A stretch of 64,000 nucleotides of DNA from Hemerocallis citrina (Eukaryota > Streptophyta > Magnoliopsida > Asparagales > Asphodelaceae): positions 146,258,941 through 146,322,940 of the forward strand of contig CM030361.1 in NCBI GenBank assembly GCA_017893485.1, read 5' to 3'. Of this stretch, positions 44,114 through 55,000 are shown one piece after another. The first letter of the stretch is position 1, and every line of letters begins with the position of its first letter. The position numbers and the translations under genes are program-made. Below the pieces are notes generated by a model. It was not told where the DNA came from. It saw only the letters and a program-made list of their open reading frames with translations, and did not search any database.

Positions 44114-46020
44114 TGGGCCTCCGTGTATGAGATGTAGGACGGCTTCTGCTTTGGAGTCCGGGGTCTCCGCGTGCCGCTCGGTTCGCTTATTAGCCCCCTG
44201 GGGGGCAGAGGAGGATCTGCCCTGTCCTTTCTTAGGAACCTGAAAAGTTGCCCTCTCTGAATAAGGGCCTCGATCTCGTCTTTTAGGCCCCGACAGTCAT
44301 CTGTGTCATGGCCGTGGTCCCTGTGGAAGCGGCACCACTTGTCCATGTTTCTCTTTTTGCCCGGTGTGTTCATCTTCAGTGGTGGTGGGAGGAGACCTTC
44401 TTTCCCGACCTCCATCAGGATGGCTGAAACACTCGCGTTGAGTGGAGTAAACTTCTCGAAGCAGGGAGGAGGGCGACACTGGCCTCCATTATCTTTCTGG
44501 AGCTTCTTAGCTCCTTCTTCTTCGGCACCCTTCCATTTTTTTCCAGAAGATGATCCCTCAAGAGTGGGACGGTTAAGGGCCTCTTCCGCTCGGATGTACT
44601 TCTCACTCCTAAGCAGGAGTTCTGAGAAATCCAGAGGAGGCTTCTTGGCAAGGGATGCCCTGAGGTTGTCATTAGTAACGTTGGATTGGAAAGCTGTAGA
44701 GGCCACCGACTGGTCTAGGGAGGCGATGGACCAGGCCTTGGAGGTAAAATGCTTAACATAGTCCCTTAGCCGCTTGCCCTTCCTTTGATGGAGCAATAGA
44801 AAAGAGGTGCTCGTCTTTTCAGCGCGACGGCTACTCAATAAATGAGTAAGGAAGAGCCCTTCGAACTGACGGAAGGAGAAGATGAAGGCCGGGACGAGTC
44901 GTGAGTACCATTCTCTTACTGGCCCTTTCAACGTGGCAGGGAAGGTTTTGCAGAGAAGCGTGTTCGACGTCTGGTAGATCATCATGAGAGTTTGAAAACT
45001 CTCGATGTGGTTAGCGGGGTCTGACTCCCCGTTGTAGGACTCAAAATGAGGGCGTTTGAAGTTCTCTGGAACCGGTACTTCCATGATGGTTCGGGAGAAT
45101 GGAGGCCTGCTTGGACGGAAATTCCTTGCTCATTGTTCCTCTTCTCTGTCAAATCGGCCAAGGCGCCTCTCCGTCTCATGAAGATGGCGGTAGACCGAGT
45201 CTTCCCTTCGGTCATATCTTGCTGAGCCCCTAGACTCGTCCTCATGCAGAAGGGGATTAGAAGTGCGACGATGATAGCTTGGATCAAGTTGAGGACTGGG
45301 CGTGCAACAGTAATAGCTTGGGGCAGGTTGAGGACTGGGCGCCCGCTGATCGTGGTCAGGAGCAACATTGAGGGCCCTCAGAACTGCCTCTTGAAACTGC
45401 TGGAACTTCGCCCTTGTGACAGGTGCCTCACGATCTTGGTGGTCCCCTGGGGCGGGTCGACCGGTCGGAGTGCGGCTCCTCCTATGACGACGTTGGGGTG
45501 ACTCCCTCTGTCTCCTGGGAGAGTTCGATCTTCTGCGGTTTGGTCAACGGGGAGATCAGGCTCTAGGGGACCGAATCGCTGGACCCCTTTGATGTTCACG
45601 GTGTTGAATCCCATCGTGGGTCTGCTTCTCATCTAAGAGGATCTGAAGATCTATCCCATGTTGCCGATTGATAATAATGTGCCGGAGATCTTTCGGCACC
45701 GGAGGATTGTGAGAGGCCATGTAGTCGGATGAAGGGTTATGTATCGAGACATGGTCATGATGAGGAGGTTGCCCTTGGCAACTTCAGCGAGAGGGTCCCG
45801 CGGTAGCCCCTTAAGGCCCTTGAGGAGCCTGCTGGGGCTGAGGTTGCTGAGGAAGGGGCCGTCCAGGCTACGGTTGCTGGACGAGTTGAGGGAGAGGCTG
45901 TCCAGGCTGCGGCTACTGGACCTGCTGAATGGGTTGAGGGGGGACCTCCTGAAGTGGAGGAGGAGGAGTGGGAGTGGCTCTACTGTTAGAAACCGTCGCC
46001 TTCCCGTTCTTTGGAGGCAT
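44098..46020 (-). pseudogene. Tat gag
   Basis: Starts MPPKNGKATVSNSRATPTPP just inside the primer site. A Pro/Gln-rich head is broken by stops (CAG-to-TAG types), then comes the retrotransposon gag domain in the 328-codon frame: 'FKRPHFESYNGESDPANHIE', 'KTFPATLKGPVREWYSRLVP' and 'HQRKGKRLRDYVKHFT'. A zinc-finger-like 'CRFHRDHGHDTDDC' with 'RGLKDEIEALIQRGQL', typical of Tat gag, is present. It overlaps the protease frame by a few codons. It would form the particle shell. Confidence 0.88.
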
Positions 46021-46068
46021 AGCTTGAAACTACTTTTGCTGATGAAATAAGGCTGGATTGCTTTTCGT

Positions 46069-46086
46069 TTCCCATAGATGGCGCTA
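46069..46086 (-). other. Tat primer binding site
   Basis: On the - strand TAGCGCCATCTATGGGAA lies 3-4 bases inside the 5' LTR. The other Tat element in the window has TGGCGCCGTCTGTGGGAA in this place; the three differences are all G to A. Confidence 0.8.
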
Positions 46087-46089
46087 ATC

Positions 46090-46690
46090 TATTGCTGTTG
46101 ATTTTGGTGTGGGAGCAAATAGATGAATTTGTGGATTCTTCAAAGAAACAAATAAGCAAACCTGTTGACTTTCACGACTGGTTTCTTGCAGCTACCGTGA
46201 ACCTGCAAAAAGTTCGATACACTAGGATGGATCCCGGCGACGAACGCTCCGATGCTCTTGTGAGTAGTCAGGAAGATTATGAAAGAGCTTTATGTGGAAA
46301 AAGATTGATTACCTTGTTATGGTGGGGGGAGAGGGATATTTATAGTCTCCTTTAGAGACAGTTTAGAGATAATGATTTATCCCTATGTCCCGGTGTTTTT
46401 GGATAAGATGTAGAGTTTAAACTCGTTTCATGATAAGAGAGTTGGTTAAAACCGCCTCTTAAAGATAATCATGAATTTGAATTATTCTTTATACATCTGA
46501 ATTGGTTTGTAACGGGTTGCTACCCATATCCAATAAGACAGATCTATTTATGGGTTATTGGGGTTTGAAGAAAGACCCAGTTTTCAATTCGGACCCGTTT
46601 GTAGGTGAAATTACAGTTTTATCCCTTAGAGCTTTAAGATTCGTGCCCGATTTGAACGGTCCCGATTTAATCCTATTTTTAGCCATATCA
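46090..46690 (-). repeat. Tat 5' LTR (LTR3)
   Basis: 601 bp. On the - strand it starts TGATATGGCTAAAAATAG and ends CAGCAATA (CA changed to TA). It has a TATA box (46335-46345, - strand). The right flank GGAGA matches the left flank of LTR1. Confidence 0.9.
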
Positions 46691-46695
46691 GGAGA

Positions 46696-47497
46696 TTATC
46701 TTCAGAATTATTGGGGTGTGAGGCATGGTGTCCAAAGTCACTTACGGTGGGAGATACTTCTTCAAATTATCGGGATCAAGATTTGCGGTGGGAGATATTT
46801 CTTCAGAATTATTGGGTTCGAGGTAATGCTCATTGGGTATTTGTGGGTTGAGGTACCAGATGGCTCGCAGTGTGGGTCTCGTCTCCAGAATTATTGGGGT
46901 GTGAGGTAGGATATCCAAAATCACTTGCGGTGGGAGAACGATTCTCACGAATTATCAGGGCGGTACTAGATACTCATAGGATATCTAAACCTTACATTAA
47001 TCACCGTAGTAGAAATTCATAAGGAGGGATTGAACCGTATAATGAGGAGTACGATAAGGATTTGCCCTCAAACTTATGTAGTATAGGATGCATAGAATCC
47101 GAAAAAGTATGCGTTAGTGTCATCGTAAGTGTAAATATCTGCTAGGCATTAAGTTCATATCATACACTGACATAGTTAGGATAGTCACTTTTTTATTTCT
47201 GCATTCAAATTTGTGATTTGTAAGATGGTGAAATCGCTGTATTATAGCATTGTGTCAGTTGTATGTAATTGACGTGACCACAGTTCCTAGTTGCAAGTCA
47301 TCTTGATGGGTTTTCATAAGATTGAAGAGCTTCCATTATCATATGTAGTGTTGTACTTATTTATTTTCGCTGTGCTATTGTAAAGAACGATGTTGTAAAT
47401 AAAAAAGTTTTAAATTTCCTGTAAATTTTTACGAAGTTGAAGTAAAAGATCTTGTTTGTGCTACAAATTACCGGTGTTTGGAATTTGGAGCGTCACA
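46696..47497 (+). repeat. Chromovirus 3' LTR, right portion
   Basis: It continues the LTR interrupted at 11808. Its end reads 'aaaagttttaaatttcctg', then 'gatcttg' and 'GGAATTTGGAGCGTCACA', which aligns with the end of the solo LTR at 41603. Short direct repeats of 'cggtgggagata' and 'cagaattattgggg' lie at 46700-46950. No gene is present. Confidence 0.7.
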
Positions 47498-48200
47498 TTT
47501 GGGTTGGTGTTTGAAGGAAGAGGAGGTGTTGTGGTTGAGTGGGGGGTGAGGCACTTGGAGATTGTGATGAAGAGCAGGATTTGGGGGTGAGTGGTGAGTA
47601 TGATGTTGCATATGTTGGTGTTGAGGATGTTGTATGGGTTGTGGCTGTGAGACAAGGTTTGTCAGGTGTTGTTGTTTCTTCTGTATCTGATAACTATGTT
47701 GATAGGATCTATGGTCCCTCCTCTCCCTCTGGTAATGACGTTGGTCGACGGGTGGTATTCTTTTACGCCCAAAGTGGCCAGTAGGAAGACCATCCCTCTC
47801 TGTGGGCCCGTTTTCCGGGGTGAGTTGCTTGGTAGCGATGATGCCTAGCGTTGCTCCAATAGTACTGGTGTTGCGTACTGCGGTGTGCCCGCCTTGGGGA
47901 GAAACTGTGTCTGAGTTGCCTATATCCTTACACCGTTGGGTCGCACCGTGGAGGGGGAGGTTTCTTCTAGATTGAAGAAGGAAGTGTTATGACATTAGTT
48001 GATGCCGGAGTTATAGCATATGGAGGTGGACGGACCCCTTCAGTGAGCACGCATCCCCTCATCTCGATCTCCGATACATCACGCATCCCCTCATCTCGAT
48101 CTCCGATACATCCATGCTTCAGTGGCCAGAGTTACAGCTGATGGAGTTGCTTCTCGATTGAAGAAGGATGTGTGTTCCCATTAATCTTCATTCATGTATT
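47498..48200. other. G/T-rich sequence, no recognised gene; 31-bp direct duplication
   Basis: An 81-codon frame (47539-47784, + strand) is Val/Gly/Asp-rich and matches nothing I know. A 31-base block 'acgcatcccctcatctcgat' plus the following bases is repeated back to back at about 48048-48110. 'gattgaagaagga' occurs twice (47971, 48158). Confidence 0.4.
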
Positions 48201-49240
48201 TGATATATCAAATAAATGCAATAGGTTCATAATCTTCTAAAACACTATGATCCTGCTTGATCTTCTTGGTTTTCCTAAAGGTTATGCATGTGGCTGGATC
48301 CAATCAATCTTCTTCCAAATTTCTTCACAACTAGGCGATAAAGAAGTCACTTTCATTTTAGTACTCCTCGGCCAATAATAATACATCAAAGTGCAATTAA
48401 GAAATATATATATTTGCCTTTTATAAACAACACGGTCTCACACTATTTATCTTTTTAGTTTAGTTTTATTCTCCATTTTCTCACATTTGTACTTTCTTTC
48501 CACTTCCATCTTTGCAAAAAAGGCCCTTAGTTCTTATGCTTATCAAGTAGCTAATACCTAATTGTTGAACAAACGACTTCTATAGAAAACTAGGTATGCC
48601 CGTGGGCACGTGCCTACAGCACGTATTCGGAACTGCATATAAATTTATTTGGAGTTATTTGGTAGTGTGAACTGCATATAAATTTATGCATTATACATGT
48701 TAAGCCCAAAAGTCATTCACTATACATCTTTAACAATTATTCGTTAAATTGTTTATGTTTTTTAGTTATTTCATCTTGATTGCCCTTAAATTTCTCAATA
48801 TTGACTTATCCAATTCTTCAAAAACCTAGCTATTTTTCAAGAAATGTGAGCACATCTATTAAAAATATGCACCATGACAGGAATTTTTTTTTCTGAGTGT
48901 AAACAATACAATCACCTTTCCAATACAATCATCTTCTCTATACAGCACTCCTTTGAAATATTATTGCTTCCTAATTGTTTTTTAATACAATCACCTTTAA
49001 ATTGTTTCCTACGGCACGTCATGACGAAGAATGATTAATTAATTAAGTTGTTTAGTAACAATTTCGACAGTTTCCTATAAAATTTTACAGGCAGTTACTA
49101 TTAACTTTGACGTAATAGATTTCGTTTGATATTAGCCAAGATATTAGCAAAGATATAAAATAGTCTCCTCTAAAATAGTCTCCTATAAAATTTTCATATT
49201 AGCTAAGATACAAAATAGAAACCAAGATTTCATTTAAAAC
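48201..49240. other. AT-rich intergenic sequence
   Basis: No ORF or element could be supported. A GC-richer block near 48590-48640 ('gtatgcccgtgggcacgtgc') resembles the ends of small plant repeats but has no partner here. Confidence 0.35.
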
Positions 49241-49700
49241 GTAATATATTTTTAGGATTGTAGTAAAAATTTCGATATAATCACCCCTTAAATATTAGCC
49301 CTTTTAGAGCAATTCTTTAAGGAATTCTGCTTACAATTTAAAAATTAACATCACAGGCAGTCAATATGAATCCTCCCCAGGCCAATCCAAGCAACATCAC
49401 ACAGGCATCATATATATAGGGCTCTGGGGGAAAAATAATCTTCATATGACTAAAGATACAAAATAAAAACAAAGATATCGTTTGAAAACGTAATAGATTT
49501 TAGGAAATTTAGTAAAAATTTCGACAGAGTCTCCCCTAAAATATTAGCTCTTTTACAGCAATTCCTTATGGAATTCTGCTAACAATTAAAAATGTAACAT
49601 CACAGGAAATAAATATCAATCCTCCCCAGGCCAAACCAAGCAACATCACACAGACAACATATATATAAGGCTCTCGGGGAAAAAATCATAATATAATGCA
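49240..49700. repeat. Diverged tandem duplication, about 243 bp unit
   Basis: Blocks such as 'aattctttaaggaattctgc' / 'aattccttatggaattctgc' and 'caatatgaatcctccccagg' / 'aaatatcaatcctccccagg' with 'aagcaacatcacaca' recur about 243 bases apart. A third partial start follows near 49715. Confidence 0.8.
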
Positions 49701-50593
49701 AGATACAAAATAAAAACAAAAATTTCGTTTGAAAACATTATGAATTTTTAGAAAAACATTGAAAAACCTTTCAAAAACCAAACATAGAACCCAATACTCC
49801 ACAACTTTGCGGGTACATGTATTAACATAACTATATTATATCATCATTATATACAGATACTTACAACATCTTCCAAAATGCTAAATATTACAACTATTAC
49901 AACTATTACATCCTCCACCATAATATACACCAACCAACCGAATGACAAAAAAAATTTACAGGGCTGTAGGAAAACACAATGCTTTAAGTCTTCAAAATTG
50001 GGACCAAACAGTGAGCATAAAAAAAGTAAGAGTTTTGAAACGAATAGTACGAGTTTACAATAATCAATTAAAACAATGAGAGTTTTAAAACAATAGTAAG
50101 AGTTTTGAAACCATTACCTTTCAAACAGGACAATGCCTTTTAACTCAATGGTTTGAACCCAACATGTTCTTCATCACCCTACCGAAAGTTAAACTGTCAA
50201 TATGTACATAACGGTTCTGAGTGTAGACGACAATCTGAGGGAAAAAAGAAGCATTAAATTAGTGGCAATTAACGACAAACATAGGGTGTAGTTGGAAACT
50301 GTAGAGTAATGGGTACATGCATTTGAAGCCTACATCTATTGTAGCAGCAGTTGCATTTCTAAGTTATTTTAGTGCTTGTTAGTTGGTTTCATGTTTAATA
50401 TTTGTTATGTTTAATATTTTGTTGTTGCATGAAATATACCGATTTGTCCACTTTCTAACAATGTTTTATTATAGGGAAACACTACTAACTGTTGCATTTT
50501 GAAAGTTTAAAGAACTGAAAATTTGTTGTAGCCCATTGTTTTGGATGCATCTCTAATTCTTTAACATGGTTATGTTATTTTTGCAATTTGCAG
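49701..50593. other. AT-rich sequence before the RPL23-like exon
   Basis: Probably intron or intergenic DNA of the ribosomal-protein gene fragment. Only short shadow frames are seen. It ends in a clear acceptor, 'tttgcaatttgcag'. Confidence 0.4.
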
Positions 50594-50635
50594 AAAATGC
50601 TGGGGTGATTGTGAATCAAAAGGGAGAAATGAAAG
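50594..50635 (+). pseudogene. RPL23-like: Exon resembling 60S ribosomal protein L23 (uL14)
   Basis: uL14 sits on the intersubunit face of the large ribosomal subunit. Between acceptor 'tttgcag' and donor 'G|gtaaag' this 42-base exon reads NAGVIVNQKGEMKG. The universally conserved plant text is (D)NAGVIVNPKGEMKG, so one Pro is replaced by Gln. The preceding residue would be Glu or Lys rather than Asp. The following exon (starting SAITGPIGKEC) is not found intact. A decayed trace, 'gaagtgcattactg', lies about 30 bases on, and the Tat element begins 340 bases downstream. I infer a pseudogene or gene fragment. Confidence 0.6.
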
Positions 50636-50976
50636 GTAAAGCGATACACTTAATTTGTTTGAAGTGCATTACTGCAGAAACTTGTAAAAATACTATGTCA
50701 CAACGTTCATCTTGTCATTTGACAAAAATTTTTACTTTATTTATTAAGATAGGCATAGTCTCTTGATTTGAGAAATTAAAATACCAGCTAATCAATACTT
50801 GGCATATGTTACTCACCTAACCTTTTTTTTATTAAGAAAAAGAATTACAAATTTAAGATCTTTAGAGCTATTTCATTTTATTTGTTAGAAGTGGATATAT
50901 ACAGACTGTAGCTTGCATCATATGATCTATTTTTTCCCCCTCCTAAAGGATTAATTAAATAATTTGTAAATATTTC

Positions 50977-51562
50977 TGATATGGGTTAGGTACGACGGGG
51001 CCCATCTTGGGCCACAGGATCCCCTCAGGATGCGCGCCCCTCTTGATCCTCCAGATCCGCCACGTCAGCATCGGAAAACCGCTCGGACCACTACCACGTC
51101 AGCCCGGGAACTTCCCTGGCGTCTGCCACGTCAGCCCTAAACCGCCCGGGTTTCCACCGCTTCAGCCAGACGGGTAACTGGGTCCAGACCCGGCCCCAAA
51201 TGGGTCCAGACCCGGTTTCCATCTTCTATAAATACCAGACCCCTACTCCTTCTCCAGGTAATCAATCCTTTCCCACCAAAATCCTAGTTACTGTTACTTT
51301 CACTTAGTGACTGATTAGATCGTCGGAGGGTCTGCTACCGGGACCAACCCTGATGTTCCGAGACCGTCTGCAGGTACACGAGACCCTCAGATCCGAGCCT
51401 CAAAGATCCGAGCCGAGCTTCAGCCTCCACCTCAATATCGCCTGCCTTAGTATCGTTCGCCCAGCCAAGGGTCGTCTGCATATGTGTCTCCTCCTTCAAT
51501 ACAAATCGAGTAAGAACTCACGCCTGGTGCATCCACACGTTCCCCAAAAACAAACCGCATCA
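50977..51562 (+). repeat. 5' LTR of the second Tat element
   Basis: 586 bp from TGATATGGGTTAGG to ACCGCATCA, with a TATA box (tataaatac, 51227-51235). Start motif, length and TATA-to-end layout match the other Tat LTRs. Confidence 0.85.
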
Positions 51563-51565
51563 GGA

Positions 51566-51583
51566 TGGCGCCGTCTGTGGGAA
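51566..51583 (+). other. Primer binding site of the second Tat element
   Basis: TGGCGCCGTCTGTGGGAA lies three bases after the LTR, the Tat-type primer site. Confidence 0.88.
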
Positions 51584-51687
51584 ACTGCCTGTCATAGATG
51601 CCAATCCGAGCCTCGCTTCCAACGGAACCCTAATAGACGCCGAACCAAGCTCCACCCCCGTCGGCATTAACGTCGACCCGAGCTCAC

Positions 51688-53348
51688 ATGGCGCCCAAAG
51701 CCGCAAAAGCTGTTACTTCCGCACGTCAACACGACGTGCCTCCGTAAGGCATCGATGCCAATGCTCAGGGACCAAACAACAAAAGGGTCAGCCACGGGCA
51801 CCAGTCGAATGCCTCCCGCCCTGTCCAGGGTGACCTACGGGGGGTAATATTGAACCGCCAGGCCAGTCGTTGTAGGGGAGGAGCCGCTTCCAACTCAGCT
51901 CCGAACCATCCCAGACCCCCGTCTAAAGGGGCTCCGAACCATCCCAGACCCTCGTCCCAAGGGCGGGAGCCTGCGCTCAGCCGGGTCGGTCGGCAACAGT
52001 CTGCCCGACTGAACCGGGCAGAAAGAGCCCCGGTTACACACCAGGAATTTCAGGACTTCCGAAGGGAAATCTTGGGTGCCCTCCGAGGGGTCCCCGTCAA
52101 CGAGAACGCCCACCGTTCCCACACACGATCGCAGGCCGAGGCTACCGTATCTCGCCACTCAACAATCCCCCCAGAGTATGATGGCGACATTTTGAAGCGC
52201 CTCCAAGAAATGGAGGAGCGCCTCGACCACGTTGGTAACGGCGACCCTAGAGCAGCTCAGGGGTACAGGCCGGTTCGTCCTCCTTTCTCCGCCCTCATCC
52301 TGCAGGTGGAGATACCCTGCAATTTTTGTCCGCCTCAGTTCGAGACATATGACGGCGAGGGCGATCCTGCTGATCACATGGAGGGCTTCAAAACCCTCAT
52401 GATGATTCACAGCGCATCGGATCCCCTCCTGTGCCGAGCCTTTCCCCGCAACACTCAGAGGTCCGGCTCGGGAATGGTTCTCCAAACTCACCCCCGACTC
52501 CATCTGTTCTTTCGACCAGCTAGAGGGCAGTTTCCTCGCCCACTTCGTAACCAGCCGAAAGGCCGAAAGAACGAGTGCATCACTACTCGGACTCTGACAA
52601 AAGGAGGGGGAGCCCCTCCGAGTGTTTGTCCGAAGGTTCATCGCCGAGGCAAGGTCAGTATCATCCCTCGACCCCGGTGTTGCCTCGGCAGCCTTCCGCC
52701 ATAACGTCCGACATGGACAGCTGAAAGCCTCCCTGGCAAAGAAGCCGTCGATAGACTTCCCCGACCTCCTCAACTGGGTCGAAAAATATATCCGAGCCGA
52801 GGAGGCCCTCAATCCCGAGGACCTAGAAGGAAGCTCCCGGGAAGGGAAAGTGCAAGGCCGACGAGATGGAGCCGGCGAAAAAGGCTCCAAGAGACGGGGG
52901 CTCCGCAAAGAAGGTTCCGCCGATCCCCCGCTTCGAGAGGTACACCCCACTGACGCAGAACGTGTCGACAATCCTCTTAGCGATTGAAGACAGCGACCTC
53001 GTCCAGTACCCCCCTCGATCGTCCAACAACACCAGCAAGAAGAGGGATCATCGGTTCTATTGCAGTTTTCACCGGGACAACGGTCACGACACAGATCACT
53101 GCCGCGCCCTGAAGGACGAAATTGAGGCCCTCATCCAACGAGGGTACCTCCGAGAGTTCAGAGGAGAAGGCGCCCGGGAACCGAGGGACAACAGGAACAG
53201 GAGGGATTCCCCTCCTCCTCGAGGGCAACGACAGCGTCCCGAGCGGGATCCGGATCCCGAGGAGCCTGAGGGTCAAATGATCCTGCATTGCGTCCATGGA
53301 GGGCATATGGGAGGCGAATCCAACAGTTCCCGCAAGGCCTTCATTTAG
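51688..53348 (+). pseudogene. Gag of the second Tat element
   Basis: Starts MAPKAAKAVTSARQHD, with an in-frame TAA after about 20 codons and a reopened frame from 51850. It contains 'FCPPQFETYDGEGDPADHME', 'GFKTLMMIHSASDPLLCRAF', then a frame change near 52450-52620 to 'VSSLDPGVASAAFRHNV', 'LKASLAKKPSIDFPDLLN' and 'WVEKYIRAEEALN', and another near 52870 to the zinc-finger-like 'FYCSFHRDNGHDTDHC' with 'RALKDEIEALIQRGY'. It ends in 'SSRKAFI' plus TAG where the related element reads on into protease. Confidence 0.87.
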
Positions 53349-53948
53349 GATGTCAATACCGTCCAGGGCCCTCTCTCCTTACCGGTCCAGCAACTCCCTG
53401 TCTCCTTCTCAGGAGAGGATCTGGAGGGGGTCCGGCTCCCTCACTGTGATGCCCTCATCATCAACCTCAGTATGGCGAACTTCAATGCCCGAAGAATCCT
53501 CATAGACAACGGGAGCTCGGTCAACATTCTGTTCCTCGAAGCAGTCGAGAACCTAAAGCTCTCCCGTAAGAAACTAAAACCTGCCAGGTATACCCTACAC
53601 GGATTCTCCTGCGTCCCCATGACTATAGAGGGGATCGTCACCCTGGACGTCACGGCAGGCACGAAGCCCAACAGAAGGATCGAGTCCATGGACTTCATGG
53701 TTGTGAATGTAAAGGCAGCTTACAACGCCATCCTCGGCCGCCCGGGGCTCTGGTCCCTCCAGGCGGTTCCCTCGGCTTACCATCAGAAGATGAAATTCCT
53801 TACCAATACCGGCGTCGGAGTTGTCTGCGGAAATCAGGAAGCAGCACGTTCGTGCTACATGACGGCGATCGGAAGCGGAGTGTTTTCCCCTCGATGCCGT
53901 CGAGTTGGTGCTCGAAAGGACCCAGCCAGAGCCAGAGCCGGCAGATGA
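53349..53948 (+). pseudogene. Protease of the second Tat element
   Basis: 'RRILIDNGSSVNILFLEAVE' is the active site, and 'AAYNAILGRPGLWSLQAVPS' follows, as in the related element. It is in one frame until about 53890, where a shift leads to the RT frame. Confidence 0.87.
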
Positions 53949-55000
53949 GCTGCAAGATGTCTCGTTCGAGACAGGGAATGCATCGAAGCACTTTCATGTA
54001 AGCCGCTCCCTCGCCCCCAACCTCAAGTCGGCCTTAATCGCCTGCATTTGGCGCAATGTCGACCTCTTTGCCTGGAAGCCCTCTGATAAGCCCGGTATAT
54101 CCGAAGATCTCATCATGCACAAACTCAGCGTGATTCCCGGGTCGAAGCCATTCGTCCAAAAGCGGCGCAAGTTCGCTCCCGAGCGACAACAGGCAGTAAA
54201 TGCAGAAGTGGACAAGCTCTTGTCCGCACATTTTGTACAAGAGGTCAGCTACCCAGAGTGGCTGGCGAACGTCGTCATGGTGAAGAAGGCGAGCGGGAGT
54301 TGGAGGATCTGCATAGATTTTACCGACCTCAACAAAGCATGCCCCAAGGATCCGTTCCCTCTCCCCAGCATTGATGCCCTGATCGACGCTACCTCGGGTC
54401 ACGAGCTCCTCTCCTTCATGGATGCCTTCTCAGGCTATAACCAAATCCGGATGTTTCCTCCAGACATCGCCAATACGTCCTTCGTCACCGACCATGGACT
54501 GTATTGCTACTGGGTCATGCCCTTCGGGCTGAAGAACACCAGCGCCACCTATTAGAGGCTCGTCAACCGAGTCTTTAAAGATCAAATCGGGCATAACATG
54601 GAGGTATACGTCGACGACATGCTCGTCAAAAGTCAACAAGGACAGCACCTCGTCGCCGACCTGGAAGAAGCCTTTGGGGTCCTTCGAACCCACAACATGA
54701 GGCTCAATCTAGCAAAGTGCGCCTTCGGCGTCTCCTCGGGGAAGTTCTTAAGGTTCATCGTCAGCCAGCGCGGCATCGAGGCGAACCCCGAAAAAGTCCA
54801 GGCCATAATAGACATGGCCCCTCCCAGGAATGTCAAAGAAGTCCAGAGGCTAACGGGTCGACTGGCAGCCATCGGCCATTTCCTCTCCAAATCCGGAGAG
54901 AAGTCCCTCCCGTTCTTCAAAGCATTGCGCGGCACTGGAAGGTTCAAGTGGGGTACACAACAGCAAGAGGCCTTCGCACAGTTGAAGGAGTACCTCACCA
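53905..55000 (+). pseudogene. Reverse transcriptase of the second Tat element
   Basis: 'VVMVKKASGSWRICIDFTDL', 'DAFSGYNQIRMFPPDIANTS', 'YWVMPFGLKNTSATY' and the intact catalytic box 'MEVYVDDMLVKS' are visible. One TAG at 54553-54555 replaces the usual Gln (ATYQRL) in the same frame. 'SGKFLRFIVSQRGIEANPEK' closes the RT. Apart from the nonsense codon this RT is well preserved. Confidence 0.9.

Larger units (their letters stand above)
11809..46690 (-). mobile_element. Tat-lineage Ty3/gypsy element with nested insertions (35 kb span, about 13 kb own sequence plus one extra unit)
   Basis: LTRs at 11809-12416 and 46090-46690 face the same way (TGATATGG... on the - strand) and are flanked by a perfect GGAGA (11804-11808 and 46691-46695). 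Between them, on the - strand, lie primer site, gag, protease, RT, RNase H, a second (archaeal-type) RNase H, integrase, an oppositely oriented Transposase_28-like gene, GC-rich tandem repeats and a polypurine tract, the layout of Tat/Retand elements. Guests are solo LTRs at 16186-20322 and 36542-41603 and a LINE with Harbinger at about 24656-35034. A third LTR at 14105-14713 marks an extra tandem unit. Confidence 0.88.

Noticed and set aside
47539..47784. 81-codon frame as a host gene
   Set aside because: No recognised motif, no splice or start support, and Val/Gly-rich by local G/T composition; left as unassigned.
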